DNA of 64,000 bases, from NCBI RefSeq assembly GCF_030817835.1, contig NZ_JAUSZR010000001.1, forward strand, positions 1,116,001 to 1,180,000. The letters run 5' to 3'. The notes below the pieces were generated by a model. It made no database searches, was not told where the DNA came from, and saw only the letters and a program-made list of their open reading frames with translations. The translations under genes were made by a program, and so were the position numbers. Numbering within the stretch: position 1 is the first letter of the stretch; every line of letters starts with the position of its first letter. Shown here one piece after another: positions 8,289 to 16,822 of the stretch. This stretch comes from Pseudarthrobacter sp. W1I19. Its GTDB lineage: Bacteria > Actinomycetota > Actinomycetes > Actinomycetales > Micrococcaceae.

Positions 8289-8966
8289 CAGGCCGAGCTT
8301 CCGGGCCAGCGCCAGGGATCCGGTGTTGCTCACGTCGGTGCGCCACTGCAGCGTCAGCCCTGCTGCCAGGGCTTCATGGGCGGCAATGGACACCGCGAGC
8401 GAGCCCAGGCCGCGGCGCCGCCACTCCGGGTCCACCAGGACCCCGAGGTGCGCCAGCAGGCCCACCCACTCAGAGTAGGCGCCGCAGGCGAGGGGCACGC
8501 GGCGGCCTTCCTCCTCATGGACGATGGTGTAGCGGTTCTCGAGGTCCGAAAGGCCCACCTCGTTCACATCGTCCGGCGGGCAGCGGCCCTCCAGCTCAAT
8601 CGCTTCCGGATTGCCGTGCGAGACGGTCATTTCTTCCGAGGGCTGCTTGAGCGGCAGGTCATCCGCGAAAAACAGCGCCGCCGCACCCAGTCCGTGGCCG
8701 CCGTGGGAGCGGGTGAGCGTCAGCAGCGTGACGTGCTGGGCCATCTCCTCATCCGGGATGCCTGCGGCAGCGTCAATGATCCACTGCGGACCAACCAGCG
8801 CCGAACTGCCAAAGAGCCGGACGAACTCGACGGTCCGGGCTGATTCGTCGGCGCGGACAATCCGCTCGCCGGAGGCCAGGGCAGAACTGAAAGCGTCGTC
8901 GTCCAGTCCCAGGCGCCGTGCCCACGCAAGCTGGATGATGGCGGCGGAACCGGGGTCAAGTGTCAT
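8250..8966 (-). CDS. GNAT-family N-acetyltransferase
   Basis: 238 residues. The GNAT core is in the second half: LAHLGVLVDPEWRRRGLGSL (about 171-190) is the acetyl-CoA loop, followed by NTGSLALARKLGLSAGG, the classic last helix. The first ~110 residues resemble the extra N-terminal part of actinobacterial GCN5-type proteins and give no substrate clue. The gene converges on the MFS exporter and overlaps its 3' end by 39 bases, so both ends code in opposite strands. ATG at 8966; the ribosome site is weak. Confidence 0.85.
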   Translation of the reverse strand: MTLDPGSAAIIQLAWARRLGLDDDAFSSALASGERIVRADESARTVEFVRLFGSSALVGPQWIIDAAAGIPDEEMAQHVTLLTLTRSHGGHGLGAAALFFADDLPLKQPSEEMTVSHGNPEAIELEGRCPPDDVNEVGLSDLENRYTIVHEEEGRRVPLACGAYSEWVGLLAHLGVLVDPEWRRRGLGSLAVSIAAHEALAAGLTLQWRTDVSNTGSLALARKLGLSAGGIQTSVHLG

Positions 8967-9002
8967 AACCCCAGCCTAGGGCGGTCACGCGGCGCCGCCG
9001 GG

Positions 9003-9038
9003 CAGGACACCTCAGCTGAACAGGACACCTCAGCCGAA
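9003..9038. repeat. 18-base tandem duplication across the pfkA stop codon
   Basis: Two adjacent 18-base units differing at one base (CAGGACACCTCAGCTGAA, then CAGGACACCTCAGCCGAA). On the minus strand each copy contains an in-frame TGA. The gene ends in the copy at 9021-9038; the downstream copy preserves a second Phe-Ser-stop in the same frame. Confidence 0.85.
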
Positions 9039-10055
9039 GAGGACAGCAGCTTCGTCGTAGCGCTTCTGCGGAACGGTCTTCAGCTGGCCCAGGGCCTCCT
9101 GGAAGCCCACATGCTCGATGTCCGTGCCCTTCAGTGCCACCATGGTGCCCCAGTAGCCTTCGACCACGGAATCGATGGCTGCCATGCCCAGCCGGGTGGC
9201 GAGAACCCGGTCGAAGGCCGACGGCACGCCGCCACGCTGGATGTGGCCCAGGATGGTGGCGCGGGTTTCGATGCCGGTACGGGCTTCGAGCTCAGGCGCG
9301 AGCTGGTCCGCGATGCCGCCCAGCCGGGGCCGGCCGAAGGTATCCAGGCCCCGTTCGGAGTGCGGGGTTTCCATGTGCTCGGGCACGAAGCCTTCAGCGA
9401 CCACTACCAGCGGTGCGCGGCCACGGGCGTGGGCTTCATTCACCCATTCGGTGATCTGCTCGATGCTGACCTTCTGCTCCGGGATGAGGATGGCGTGCGC
9501 GCCCGCTGCCATGCCGGCGTGAAGGGCGATCCACCCCACGTGCCGGCCCATCACCTCGGCAATCATGCAGCGGTGGTGTGATTCGCCCGTGGTCCGCAGC
9601 CGGTCGATGGCCTCGGTGGCGATCTGTACAGCGGTGTCGAAGCCGAAGGTGTAATCGGTGGCGTCGAGGTCGTTGTCCACAGTCTTGGGGACGCCCACGA
9701 TCTTCAGCCCTGCGTCAGTCAGGCGCTTGGCCGCGGCCAGCGTTCCCTCACCGCCGATAGCAATGATCGCGTCGATGCCGAGGCGGTCCATGTGCTCCTT
9801 GATGACCTCGGGCCCGCCGCCGTTTTCAAAGGGATTGGTGCGGGAAGTGCCCAAAATGGTGCCGCCCTGCTTGGCGATGCCGCGGACCATGGTGCGGGGG
9901 ATATCGATGATGTCGCCCTCCACTACGCCGCGCCAGCCGTCAAGGAAACCCACGAATTCGTGACCGTGGATGGCAATGCCTTTGAGGACGGCTCCGCGGA
10001 TCACGGCGTTCAGTCCGGGGCAGTCGCCACCGCTGGTGAGGATTCCAATTTTCAT
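9030..10055 (-). CDS. pfkA: 6-phosphofructokinase, probably ATP-dependent
   Basis: 341 residues; phosphorylates fructose-6-phosphate in glycolysis. Motifs: MKIGILTSGGDCPGLNAVIR (N-terminal nucleotide loop), GGEGT at the donor-specificity position, PKTVDNDLDATDYTFGFDTA with the catalytic Asp, and MGRHVGWIALHAG. The Gly of GGEGT points to ATP, since PPi enzymes carry Asp there. The PKTVDND Lys places it in the actinobacterial group with mixed ancestry, so donor use is an inference. Transcribed alone on the minus strand. The stop codon lies in an 18-base tandem duplication. Confidence 0.95.
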   Translation of the reverse strand: MKIGILTSGGDCPGLNAVIRGAVLKGIAIHGHEFVGFLDGWRGVVEGDIIDIPRTMVRGIAKQGGTILGTSRTNPFENGGGPEVIKEHMDRLGIDAIIAIGGEGTLAAAKRLTDAGLKIVGVPKTVDNDLDATDYTFGFDTAVQIATEAIDRLRTTGESHHRCMIAEVMGRHVGWIALHAGMAAGAHAILIPEQKVSIEQITEWVNEAHARGRAPLVVVAEGFVPEHMETPHSERGLDTFGRPRLGGIADQLAPELEARTGIETRATILGHIQRGGVPSAFDRVLATRLGMAAIDSVVEGYWGTMVALKGTDIEHVGFQEALGQLKTVPQKRYDEAAVLFG

Positions 10056-10193
10056 GTCTCTGGCTCAAATCCTGGGGAGAAGGTGTACAGGCAGAGCGCC
10101 ACGCTGAGCTCACATAGAGTCTAGTGGGGGGTGTGGGGTACGACACAAACCGGTTACATTGCCGCCGCCGCGCGAAGTCCCAGGGAACGCAAG

Positions 10194-10225
10194 AGGCTCC
10201 CGCTCCAAAAGAGGAGCGGGAGCCT
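10194..10225 (-). terminator. Probable terminator of the PspC gene cluster
   Basis: Perfect 13-base stem AGGCTCCCGCTCC / GGAGCGGGAGCCT with a 6-base loop, 12 bases past the end of the small PspC gene. The T-tract is poor on both strands, so it may stop transcription weakly or act as a 3' stabiliser. Confidence 0.65.
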
Positions 10226-10237
10226 TTGCCTGTGTCG

Positions 10238-10495
10238 CTACGGACGGTTGATGGACCGCCGCTCAAGGAATGTCTGGAGCGGGATGACGTTGCGCTGGTC
10301 CGGCAGGACCACCCAGGCCAGGAGGTAGAAGATGACGGCGGGTCCGGGGAGCAGGCAGAAGACCAGGAAAGCGATCCGTACGAAGGCCACGTCCACGTTC
10401 AGCTTGGCTGCGACTCCTCCCAGTACCCCTCCGAGCCAGCGTTCCGGTCCGCGTTTCAGGCCAAGGCCCCTGACGATGCTGAAAAACTTGTCCAT
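10238..10495 (-). CDS. Small PspC-domain membrane protein
   Basis: 85 residues, one PspC domain: amphipathic start FFSIVRGLGLKRGPERWLGG, GGVAAKLNVDVAFVRIAFLV, then a long hydrophobic helix ending LLAWVVLPDQ. PspC proteins sit in the cytoplasmic membrane and signal envelope stress. The start is three bases after the stop of the upstream gene, so translation is probably coupled. It is the last gene of a three-gene minus-strand unit, followed by a perfect 13-base-pair hairpin. PspC domains also occur in two neighbours, indicating one system. Confidence 0.9.
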   Translation of the reverse strand: MDKFFSIVRGLGLKRGPERWLGGVLGGVAAKLNVDVAFVRIAFLVFCLLPGPAVIFYLLAWVVLPDQRNVIPLQTFLERRSINRP

Positions 10496-10498
10496 GGG

Positions 10499-10798
10499 TC
10501 AAGACTTCCGTGTTGAGGAGCTGTTGTCACGTTTCCGGGCGGAGAGGAGGCCGCCCACCACCAGGGCCGCGCCGGCGCCTATCATCAGGCCGATCAGGAC
10601 GTAGGTCCAGTTCAGGGTGACGATGCCGAGCTGGGCGATGATGATCAGGGCGGCGAGGGCCAGGACGATCAGGCCCCACACCACGGTGCCCACTCTCGCC
10701 CCTGCTGCCGGGGCACCAGAGGCGCCTGCCGCCGTCGTGCTTCCCGGGACGTATGGATCCGGAACATACGGGTCCGGGGCCGGATTGTTGGTGCTCAT
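10499..10798 (-). CDS. Two-TM membrane protein of the PspC cluster
   Basis: 99 residues: a Pro/Gly-rich cytosolic N-terminus with duplicated DPYVP motifs, then two membrane helices (about 38-60 and 66-88) and a basic/Ser tail RKRDNSSSTRKS. No named domain recognised. Its ATG follows the stop of the large PspC gene by one base and its stop precedes the next start by three bases, so the three genes are almost certainly one translationally coupled unit. Confidence 0.82.
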   Translation of the reverse strand: MSTNNPAPDPYVPDPYVPGSTTAAGASGAPAAGARVGTVVWGLIVLALAALIIIAQLGIVTLNWTYVLIGLMIGAGAALVVGGLLSARKRDNSSSTRKS

Positions 10799-10799
10799 C

Positions 10800-12422
10800 T
10801 CAGTTGCCTTCCTCGATGGTGATGTTGCTGAAGGCGCCGTCGATCTCGATGATCAGGTGGCTGCCGGGCTGGTCGCTGTTGTAGCTGCTTTCCCTGGTGG
10901 TGACACCGCCACGGTTGCCGCCGCTTTCATGGATGTTCCCCATGGCCATGTCCGCCTTGATGTCCACGGGCATTTTGTCAGGGATGACGATGGTCACGTT
11001 GCTTGCCGCGATGTCGAGCGGAACCACCACGTCGGACGCCAGCGGGGCCTTGCCGTCCAGCTGGGTGAGGTCGACGGTGCCGCGGCTGCCCGCGACGTCA
11101 AGGCCGTTGCGGGCATCTTCGATGCTCGACGGGCTCCAGTTCAGTTGCTGGAACCGCATCCGGTCGCCGTTGTTGCCCACCACGTTGAAGATGCCGCCGA
11201 CGATGAGCGCTGCCACCGCGAAGAACGAGAGGATACCGGATGTCCTGCCGCGCAGGCCCATCATGAGGATCCCGAGGCCGAGGACTGCTGCCGCGCTGGC
11301 CCAGGCGATGGCGTTGGCGGAGTCGCCCAGGTTGATGATGCGGGTGACATCCAGCGCCTTGAGTCCGGCACCTACCAGCAGGGCGCTGCCGGCAACGATC
11401 GCGACGGCGGGAGCACCGGGACCAGCGGGACGCACCTTGGGTGCCGGCGGTGGGCCCTGGGGCGGCCGCGTGTTGTCCCAGCCGCTGCCGCCGGAACCGC
11501 TGCCGCCGGAACCGCTGCCACCGTAAGCACCGCTGCCGTACCCGCTGCCGTTATAGCCGCTGCCGGACGGGGTGCCGGTGGACGTGCCGGAGGAACTGCC
11601 GCCGTAGGGGCTGCCGGTGAAGGGACCGGTGCCCGCGACGTCGGAGTAGGGAGGAGTTGTTGCGGTGGGGAAACCCGCCGCGTATGCATTAGTGCCTGCC
11701 GCTGCTGCGCCGGCCGGGACGCCGGCTGCTGCCTTGTTCCGCCGAACCAGGTAATAGATCAGGTAGATGGCGCCGCCCACCCAGAAGATGGTCCAGAGGA
11801 AGGCGCCGAATCCATGGTTGCCCCAGCCCCAGAAGCCGCCGCCCAGCCCGCTGAAGCCGAGGATGGTGGCGATCAGGGAACCCGTCATGCCGCTGGTCCA
11901 GCGCCCGGCGCCGGCTTCCTGGACGTGGATCCGGCCGTCGGGCTCAGGCAGGAATGCCCACGCCAGGCCATAGAGGAGGACGCCGATCCCGGCGAAGAGC
12001 GTCAGGACGATGAAGACGCCGCGGATGATCAGCGGGTCGATGCCCAGGCGATGGGCAATGCCGCTGGAGACGCCGCCGATCCAGCGGTCCTGGCCACGGC
12101 TGATGCCGTGGCCGCGGACCCAGCCGAAGAAGTCTCCCTGCTGGTCCGGCATTCCGGCATATGCGTAGCTCCCGGAGGTCGGGGCGGAATACGGGCCGGC
12201 CGAGGGGCCGGTGTAGGGGCCGCTGGAGGTGTCCTGGGTGGATCCGCTGGTGGACGCGCGGCCGGGTTCGCCCGTGGATTCATTAGCTGATTCCTGCACC
12301 GGCTCCTGGCCCTGCGAGGAAGAGGAAGCCGCTGGCAGTGGCTCTGTGGGGTGTGTGTTGTCCCGTTCGGGAAGGGGCTCCGTCGGTTGGCCGTCATCAG
12401 GGGTGGGGGTTTGCGAGTTCAT
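10800..12422 (-). CDS. PspC-domain membrane protein with LiaF-like C-terminal domain
   Basis: 540 residues. Order: disordered Ser/Pro/Thr/Tyr-rich N-terminus (about 1-70); PspC domain with SRGQDRWIGGVSSGIAHRLG and membrane helix; more membrane helices; a Gly/Ser/Tyr-rich linker including three 15-base repeats encoding GSGGS units (11482-11526); four short TM helices; and a C-terminal beta-rich region (SRGTVDLTQLDGKAPLASDV, VTIVIPDKMPVDIKADMAMG) like the LiaF/YvqF C-terminal domain. The start at 12422 is supported by GGAAGGA upstream; a longer in-frame ORF lacks one. Divergent from the PspC kinase, so likely its sensor partner or target. Confidence 0.87.
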   Translation of the reverse strand: MNSQTPTPDDGQPTEPLPERDNTHPTEPLPAASSSSQGQEPVQESANESTGEPGRASTSGSTQDTSSGPYTGPSAGPYSAPTSGSYAYAGMPDQQGDFFGWVRGHGISRGQDRWIGGVSSGIAHRLGIDPLIIRGVFIVLTLFAGIGVLLYGLAWAFLPEPDGRIHVQEAGAGRWTSGMTGSLIATILGFSGLGGGFWGWGNHGFGAFLWTIFWVGGAIYLIYYLVRRNKAAAGVPAGAAAAGTNAYAAGFPTATTPPYSDVAGTGPFTGSPYGGSSSGTSTGTPSGSGYNGSGYGSGAYGGSGSGGSGSGGSGWDNTRPPQGPPPAPKVRPAGPGAPAVAIVAGSALLVGAGLKALDVTRIINLGDSANAIAWASAAAVLGLGILMMGLRGRTSGILSFFAVAALIVGGIFNVVGNNGDRMRFQQLNWSPSSIEDARNGLDVAGSRGTVDLTQLDGKAPLASDVVVPLDIAASNVTIVIPDKMPVDIKADMAMGNIHESGGNRGGVTTRESSYNSDQPGSHLIIEIDGAFSNITIEEGN

Positions 12423-12546
12423 ACCTCGATCCTTCCGTCTGCGGCGATTCCGCTCTACTGGGGGACACCCTGAACGGTCCCTGAGTGGCCCCCGGTTCAG
12501 GCCGGAACTGGGTCCGGGCAACCCTGATCCGTGTTTGGATTGATCC

Positions 12547-14004
12547 ATGACAACCGCCCCCATCCGGCCCCCGCTGGTCCGGCGCAGCGACCGCTTTATC
12601 GCGGGCGTCTGTTCCGGCCTTGCCGCGCACCTGGGCTGGCCGGTCCGCAATGTGCGGGTGGGCATGGCCCTGGCGACACTGGCGGGCGGCGCCGGCCTGG
12701 TCTTTTACGCGTGGCTGTGGATCATGGTGCCCACGGCGGATGAAAGCGCCCGGCGGCAGGCCCGCCGCCCGGCGTCGCCCATTGCTCCGGCCGTGAGCCA
12801 GGATCATGTCCATGCCCCTGGCCGGACCGACGTTCCGCACAGCGTCCCCGGTTCGGTCTGGGCGGCCGGGCCGGGCCTTCCACCTCTTGGTAGTGTCCCG
12901 ACGGCCGGCCCCGACACGTTGCCACTTTCCCCGGGCGACCCGTCCTACGCCGGGCTGGGGGACAAGGTGGCGAACGCGCATCACGCAGCGCGGCCCTGGT
13001 TCCGGGACATGCGGTACGGCAAGGAAATCCTGCTCGGCGTCGGGCTGCTGCTCGTCGCGGGCATCCTGATCGCCCAGATCCTCGGCGTGGATGTTCCGCT
13101 GGGCACCCTGATTCCGGCGGCGGCGGTACTTGGCGGGGCCTCCATCGCCTGGATGCAGCTGGATGAGACCCGGCGCGCGGGCCTCGTGGACAAAACCAAA
13201 GCCGACCAGGCCGGTGGCTGGGCCCGGCTCGCCGCAGGATTGGCGCTGGTGGTGGCCGGCGTCCTGGTGATGGTGTCCGGCTCCGGCTCCTGGGAACAGA
13301 CCTGGCTGGCGTTGCTGGCCTCGGTGGCTGTCCTTGGCGGCGTGGTGCTGGTACTGCTTCCCTGGGCGCTGAAATTCTGGCGCGACCTTGAGACGGAGCG
13401 TGCAGGCCGGATCCGGGAAACCGAGCGGGCGGAGATCGCGGCCCACCTCCATGACTCCGTGCTCCAGACCCTGGCCCTGATCCAGCGGCGGGCGTCCAAC
13501 GAGCACGACGTCGTCCGGCTGGCACGTGCCCAGGAGCGTGAGCTGCGGGGCTGGCTGTTTGCCGATCCGGAGAAGGATGCCGGGCAGCTCTCGGACCGGA
13601 TCAAGGCAGTTGCTGCGGAGGTGGAGGACCTGCTGGGCAATGCGGTGGAGGTGGTGACCGTGGGGGACACCGAAGTCACTGAGGGCCATGAGGCCCTGAT
13701 CCAGGCCAGCCGTGAGGCAATGCTCAACGCCTCCCGGCACGGCGGCGGGACCGTCTCGGTTTACCTGGAGGTTTCGGGCGGCCGCGCCGAGGTGTTCATC
13801 AAGGACCGTGGCCCGGGCTTCGAACTGCAGCGCGTGCCTGAGGACCGGCTGGGCGTCCGGGAATCCATCATTGGCCGGATGAACCGCCATGGCGGCACTG
13901 CCACCATCACCAGCACTACAGACGGCACCGAAGTGCGGCTCGCCTATCCGGCAGCCGCCCCGCAGGCCGAGAAGCAATCCTCGAGCACGGAAGGCAAACC
14001 ATGA
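12547..14004 (+). CDS. PspC-domain sensor histidine kinase (NarL/LiaS class)
   Basis: 485 residues. The N-terminal PspC domain (about 12-65, RRSDRFIAGVCSGLAAHLG) is followed by a Pro-rich linker, about four TM segments (160-275), a dimerisation helix with the phospho-accepting His302 in AEIAAHLHDSVLQTLALIQ, and an HATPase domain (NASRHGGGTVSVYLEVSGG, IKDRGPGFELQRV). A PspC sensor domain fused to a kinase is an actinobacterial arrangement; it presumably reads membrane state. The stop overlaps the regulator start by four bases (ATGA). Divergent from the PspC/LiaF gene across 124 bases. Confidence 0.92.
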   Translation: MTTAPIRPPLVRRSDRFIAGVCSGLAAHLGWPVRNVRVGMALATLAGGAGLVFYAWLWIMVPTADESARRQARRPASPIAPAVSQDHVHAPGRTDVPHSVPGSVWAAGPGLPPLGSVPTAGPDTLPLSPGDPSYAGLGDKVANAHHAARPWFRDMRYGKEILLGVGLLLVAGILIAQILGVDVPLGTLIPAAAVLGGASIAWMQLDETRRAGLVDKTKADQAGGWARLAAGLALVVAGVLVMVSGSGSWEQTWLALLASVAVLGGVVLVLLPWALKFWRDLETERAGRIRETERAEIAAHLHDSVLQTLALIQRRASNEHDVVRLARAQERELRGWLFADPEKDAGQLSDRIKAVAAEVEDLLGNAVEVVTVGDTEVTEGHEALIQASREAMLNASRHGGGTVSVYLEVSGGRAEVFIKDRGPGFELQRVPEDRLGVRESIIGRMNRHGGTATITSTTDGTEVRLAYPAAAPQAEKQSSSTEGKP

Positions 14005-14690
14005 ACACCACGCAGGGAGCCGGAACGGGGCCCGTCCGGCCGGCCACACCAGTCCGGGTAGTGATCGTCGACGATCACGCGATCTTCCGCTCGGGCCTGA
14101 AGGCGGACCTTGATCCGAGTATCCACGTGGTGGGGGAAGCAGCAACGGTGGAGCAGGCCATTGCCGTGATCGCCCGGGAGCGGCCGGAGGTGGTGCTGCT
14201 GGACGTCCACCTGCCCGGCGGCCTCGGCGGTGGAGGACGGGAAGTCATCGCCGGCTCCGCCGCGCTGCTGTCCAGCACCAGGTTTCTTGCGCTCAGCGTT
14301 TCAGACGCCGCGGAGGATGTTGTGGCCGTGATCCGGGCGGGAGCCCGGGGTTATGTCACCAAGACCATCTCCGGGAAGGAAATCACCGATGCCGTATACC
14401 GGGTGGCCGGAGGAGACGCCGTCTTCTCCCCGCGCCTTGCAGGCTTCGTTCTTGACGCCTTCGGCACCGCCCCGGCAGACATCGCCGACGACGAACTGGA
14501 CAGGCTCTCAGCCCGCGAACTCGAGGTCATGCGGCTGATAGCCCGCGGCTACAGCTACAAGGAAGTGGCCAAAGAACTTTTCATCAGCATCAAGACGGTG
14601 GAAACCCATGTTTCCGCAGTGCTCCGCAAACTCCAGCTCTCCAGCCGCCACGAGCTCACCAAGTGGGCCGCCGAGCGCCGCCTCCTCTAA
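14001..14690 (+). CDS. LuxR/NarL-family response regulator
   Basis: 229 residues. The receiver has Asp24/Asp25 (VIVDDHAIFRSGL) and phospho-acceptor Asp68 (VVLLDVHLPGG). The C-terminal LuxR helix-turn-helix (about 163-225) reads LSARELEVMRLIARGYSYKE and ISIKTVETHVSAVLRKLQLS. It overlaps the kinase gene by four bases, so the two are cognate partners. Likely targets include the divergent PspC operon; no operator is identified. A perfect inverted repeat follows 7 bases after the stop. Confidence 0.95.
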   Translation: MNTTQGAGTGPVRPATPVRVVIVDDHAIFRSGLKADLDPSIHVVGEAATVEQAIAVIARERPEVVLLDVHLPGGLGGGGREVIAGSAALLSSTRFLALSVSDAAEDVVAVIRAGARGYVTKTISGKEITDAVYRVAGGDAVFSPRLAGFVLDAFGTAPADIADDELDRLSARELEVMRLIARGYSYKEVAKELFISIKTVETHVSAVLRKLQLSSRHELTKWAAERRLL

Positions 14691-14697
14691 AACCAAA

Positions 14698-14758
14698 GAT
14701 GCGCTATCACTTTTGGTCCTCAACCGCGCTGGATAGCGACCAAAAGTGATAGCGCATC
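14698..14758. repeat. Perfect 21-base inverted repeat between convergent genes
   Basis: Arms at 14698-14718 and 14738-14758 are exact reverse complements (starting GATGCGCTATCACTTTTGG), separated by 19 bases. It lies 7 bases after the response-regulator stop and 13 bases before the end of the convergent aminotransferase gene. It lacks a terminal T-run but could act as a bidirectional 3' structure, or be a REP-like mobile palindrome. Confidence 0.85.
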
Positions 14759-14771
14759 GGGTGGAAGCGTC

Positions 14772-15989
14772 CTACTGGGCCTTGCCCAGGAAGTCCTGCA
14801 GCCGCTGCACACCGGTAGCGAGGTCTTCATCGCCCAAGGCATAGGAAAGGCGGAGGTAGCCCGAGGGCCCGAACGCCTCACCCGGAACCACTGCCACCTC
14901 AACCTCGTCCAGGATCAAGGCAGCCAGCTCGGCGGAGGTCTGCGGTGTGGAGGTGCCGGACGCCGTCGGGAATTCCTTACCCAGCAGCGCGCGGACGTCC
15001 GCGTACACGTAGAAGGCACCTGTCGGCGTCGGGCATTCCACGCCTTCGATGGCGTTGAGCCCGGCAACGATGGCCTTGCGGCGGCGGTCGAAGGCCACCT
15101 TCATCTCATCCACGGCGGTCAGCGGCCCGGACACGGCCGCGAGGGCGGCGATCTGCATGATGTTCGAAACGTTGGACGTGGCGTGCGACTGGAGGTTGGT
15201 GGCGGCCTTGATGACGTCTGCCGGGCCGATCATCCAGCCCACGCGCCAGCCGGTCATGGCGTAGGTCTTGGCCACTCCGTTCAGGATGACCACCTTGTCG
15301 CCCAGTTCCGGTGCGGCGGTAGCGATGGAGGTGAAGGGAACGCCGTCGTAGGTCAGGTGCTCGTAGATCTCGTCCGTGACAACCCACAGGCCCTTGGCGG
15401 CGGCCCACTTGCCGATCTCCGCCACCTGCTCCGGCGAGTAGACCGAGCCGGTGGGGTTGGACGGCGAGACGAACAGCAGGATCTTCGTTTTGTCGGTGAC
15501 CGCGGACTCAAGCTGCTCGACGGTCACCAGGTAGTCCTGCTCGGGGCCGGCGAAAACCTCAACGGGCACACCACCGGCGAGCCGGATTGCTTCCGGGTAG
15601 GTAGTCCAGAACGGGGTGGGGACGATCACCTCATCGCCCGGATCCACCAGCGTGGCGAACGTGTTGTAGACGGCCTGCTTGCCGCCGTTGGTCACCAGGA
15701 CCTGGGAAGGGTCGACGGCGTAGCCTGAGTCGCGCAGGGTCTTCTCGGCGATGGCTTTCTTCAGCTCGGGCAGCCCGCTGGCGGGGGAGTAGCGGTGGTA
15801 CTTCGGCTGGCCCGCCGCTTCGATGGCCGCCTGGACGATGTAGTCCGGGGTGGGGAAGTCCGGCTCGCCGGCGCCGAATCCAATAACCGGCCGGCCTGCT
15901 GCCTTCAGCGCCTTCGCCTTGGCATCAACAGCAAGGGTGGCGGATTCGGCAATTGCGGATATGCGCTTGGAAACGCGGGCGGCAGACAT
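14772..15989 (-). CDS. aspC: Pyridoxal-phosphate aminotransferase, aspartate aminotransferase type
   Basis: 405 residues, fold-type I class I aminotransferase, subgroup Igamma. Motifs: [16 protein letters not shown] (substrate loop), [29 protein letters not shown] (PLP-contact Asn), [12 protein letters not shown] (Asp and Tyr to the ring), and the Schiff-base Lys241 in [16 protein letters not shown]. Most such proteins convert aspartate plus 2-oxoglutarate to oxaloacetate plus glutamate; some also accept prephenate, which cannot be excluded. It is transcribed away from the tRNA-Trp/secE region. The symbol is by family resemblance. Confidence 0.88.
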   Translation of the reverse strand: MSAARVSKRISAIAESATLAVDAKAKALKAAGRPVIGFGAGEPDFPTPDYIVQAAIEAAGQPKYHRYSPASGLPELKKAIAEKTLRDSGYAVDPSQVLVTNGGKQAVYNTFATLVDPGDEVIVPTPFWTTYPEAIRLAGGVPVEVFAGPEQDYLVTVEQLESAVTDKTKILLFVSPSNPTGSVYSPEQVAEIGKWAAAKGLWVVTDEIYEHLTYDGVPFTSIATAAPELGDKVVILNGVAKTYAMTGWRVGWMIGPADVIKAATNLQSHATSNVSNIMQIAALAAVSGPLTAVDEMKVAFDRRRKAIVAGLNAIEGVECPTPTGAFYVYADVRALLGKEFPTASGTSTPQTSAELAALILDEVEVAVVPGEAFGPSGYLRLSYALGDEDLATGVQRLQDFLGKAQ

Positions 15990-16150
15990 GGCAGGTCCGT
16001 TCTTCGCTTGCAGCCCGGAGGCTGGAATGTGGGATTCGACGAGTTCTACTCTATGCTGTTCACCGGACCCTCCGGGTTGCCGGTTTTGAATGTGACTGCC
16101 TTGCAGCCCGCTTCAGGCAAAGGCGTCGGGAAGGGCCGGAAATGGGCCGG

Positions 16151-16180
16151 TTCGACGAACGCGAAGTTGTTGCGTAGACT
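16151..16180 (+). promoter_or_regulatory. Promoter of tRNA-Trp/secE
   Basis: TTCGAC (16151-16156), 18-base spacer, TAGACT (16175-16180), about 88 bases before the tRNA. The TAGACT hexamer recurs before rplJ, rpsL, tuf, secY and truA. Confidence 0.6.
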
Positions 16181-16267
16181 GGTTCACCGGTGTTGAAAAC
16201 ACGGATGATGACGTGCGCCCCAGTGCAAGCTGGCGGTTCGTTGTGGTCAGGGTGAGATTCACTCCAT

Positions 16268-16340
16268 AGGGTAGTGGCGCAATTGGTAGCGCAGCGGTCT
16301 CCAAAACCGCAGGTTGCAGGTTCGAGTCCTGTCTGCCCTG
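16268..16340 (+). tRNA. tRNA-Trp (anticodon CCA)
   Basis: 73-base cloverleaf. Acceptor arms AGGGTAG and CTGCCCT pair, with one G-U. D loop GGCGCAATTGGTAGCGC; anticodon stem GCGGT/ACCGC around loop CTCCAAA; T arm GCAGG TTCGAGT CCTGT; discriminator G. The 3' CCA is not encoded. It sits upstream of secE, a position common in bacteria. Confidence 0.97.
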
Positions 16341-16423
16341 CGCAAGCTGTCCCGGGCGAAAAGCCCGGGGCAAGCGCAGCAACCATGGTTCTGATCAGGG
16401 CCGGGTAATCCAACATTGCAAAG

Positions 16424-16708
16424 ATGAGCGAGGACCAGGTGACCGAAACAGCTGCCAGCAGCTCCAAGGGCCGCCCAGCTAAGAAGGACGCCAAGGCAAA
16501 CTTTTTCGCCCGCATTGCACTCTTTGTCCGCCAGATCATCGGCGAACTGAAGAAGGTTGTTGCACCAACCCGCAAGGAACTGATCAATTACACGCTCGTG
16601 GTGCTGGTGTTCGTGGCCATCATGATGGTCATCGTCAGCCTGCTGGACATCGGTTTCGGAACTGCTGTCGGTTGGATCTTCGGCGGTACCGGCCCCACGG
16701 ACAGCTAA
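16424..16708 (+). CDS. secE: Preprotein translocase subunit SecE
   Basis: 94 residues; single-TM subunit that clamps SecY in the Sec channel. The cytosolic amphipathic helix ELKKVVAPTRKELINYT (about 40-56), typical of SecE, precedes one TM helix (LVVLVFVAIMMVIVSLLDIG, about 57-76). The N-terminal ~30 residues are charged and disordered, as usual in actinobacteria. Between tRNA-Trp and nusG, the standard order. The ribosome site is weak (GCAAAG). Confidence 0.97.
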   Translation: MSEDQVTETAASSSKGRPAKKDAKANFFARIALFVRQIIGELKKVVAPTRKELINYTLVVLVFVAIMMVIVSLLDIGFGTAVGWIFGGTGPTDS

Positions 16709-16822
16709 GGCTGAACCATCCGCAGCTGCGTGTTCCATCCGGGAAAACCGGAGGGAAACACCGGTGTGCGGAATTGAGCCATTTAAATAGGCATGTTAGG
16801 CAATGAGGAAGCAGGAGACCAA

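Noticed and set aside
9030..10055. PPi-dependent phosphofructokinase
   Set aside because: The donor-site motif is GGEGT with Gly; PPi enzymes carry Asp at that position.
10617..12290. 557-residue plus-strand frame
   Set aside because: Antisense of the PspC/LiaF-like gene; no domain, composition dominated by Ala/Gly/Asp.
12423..12665. 81-residue N-terminal extension of the large PspC protein
   Set aside because: It would run through the divergent kinase start, has no family similarity, and a ribosome site exists at the shorter start.
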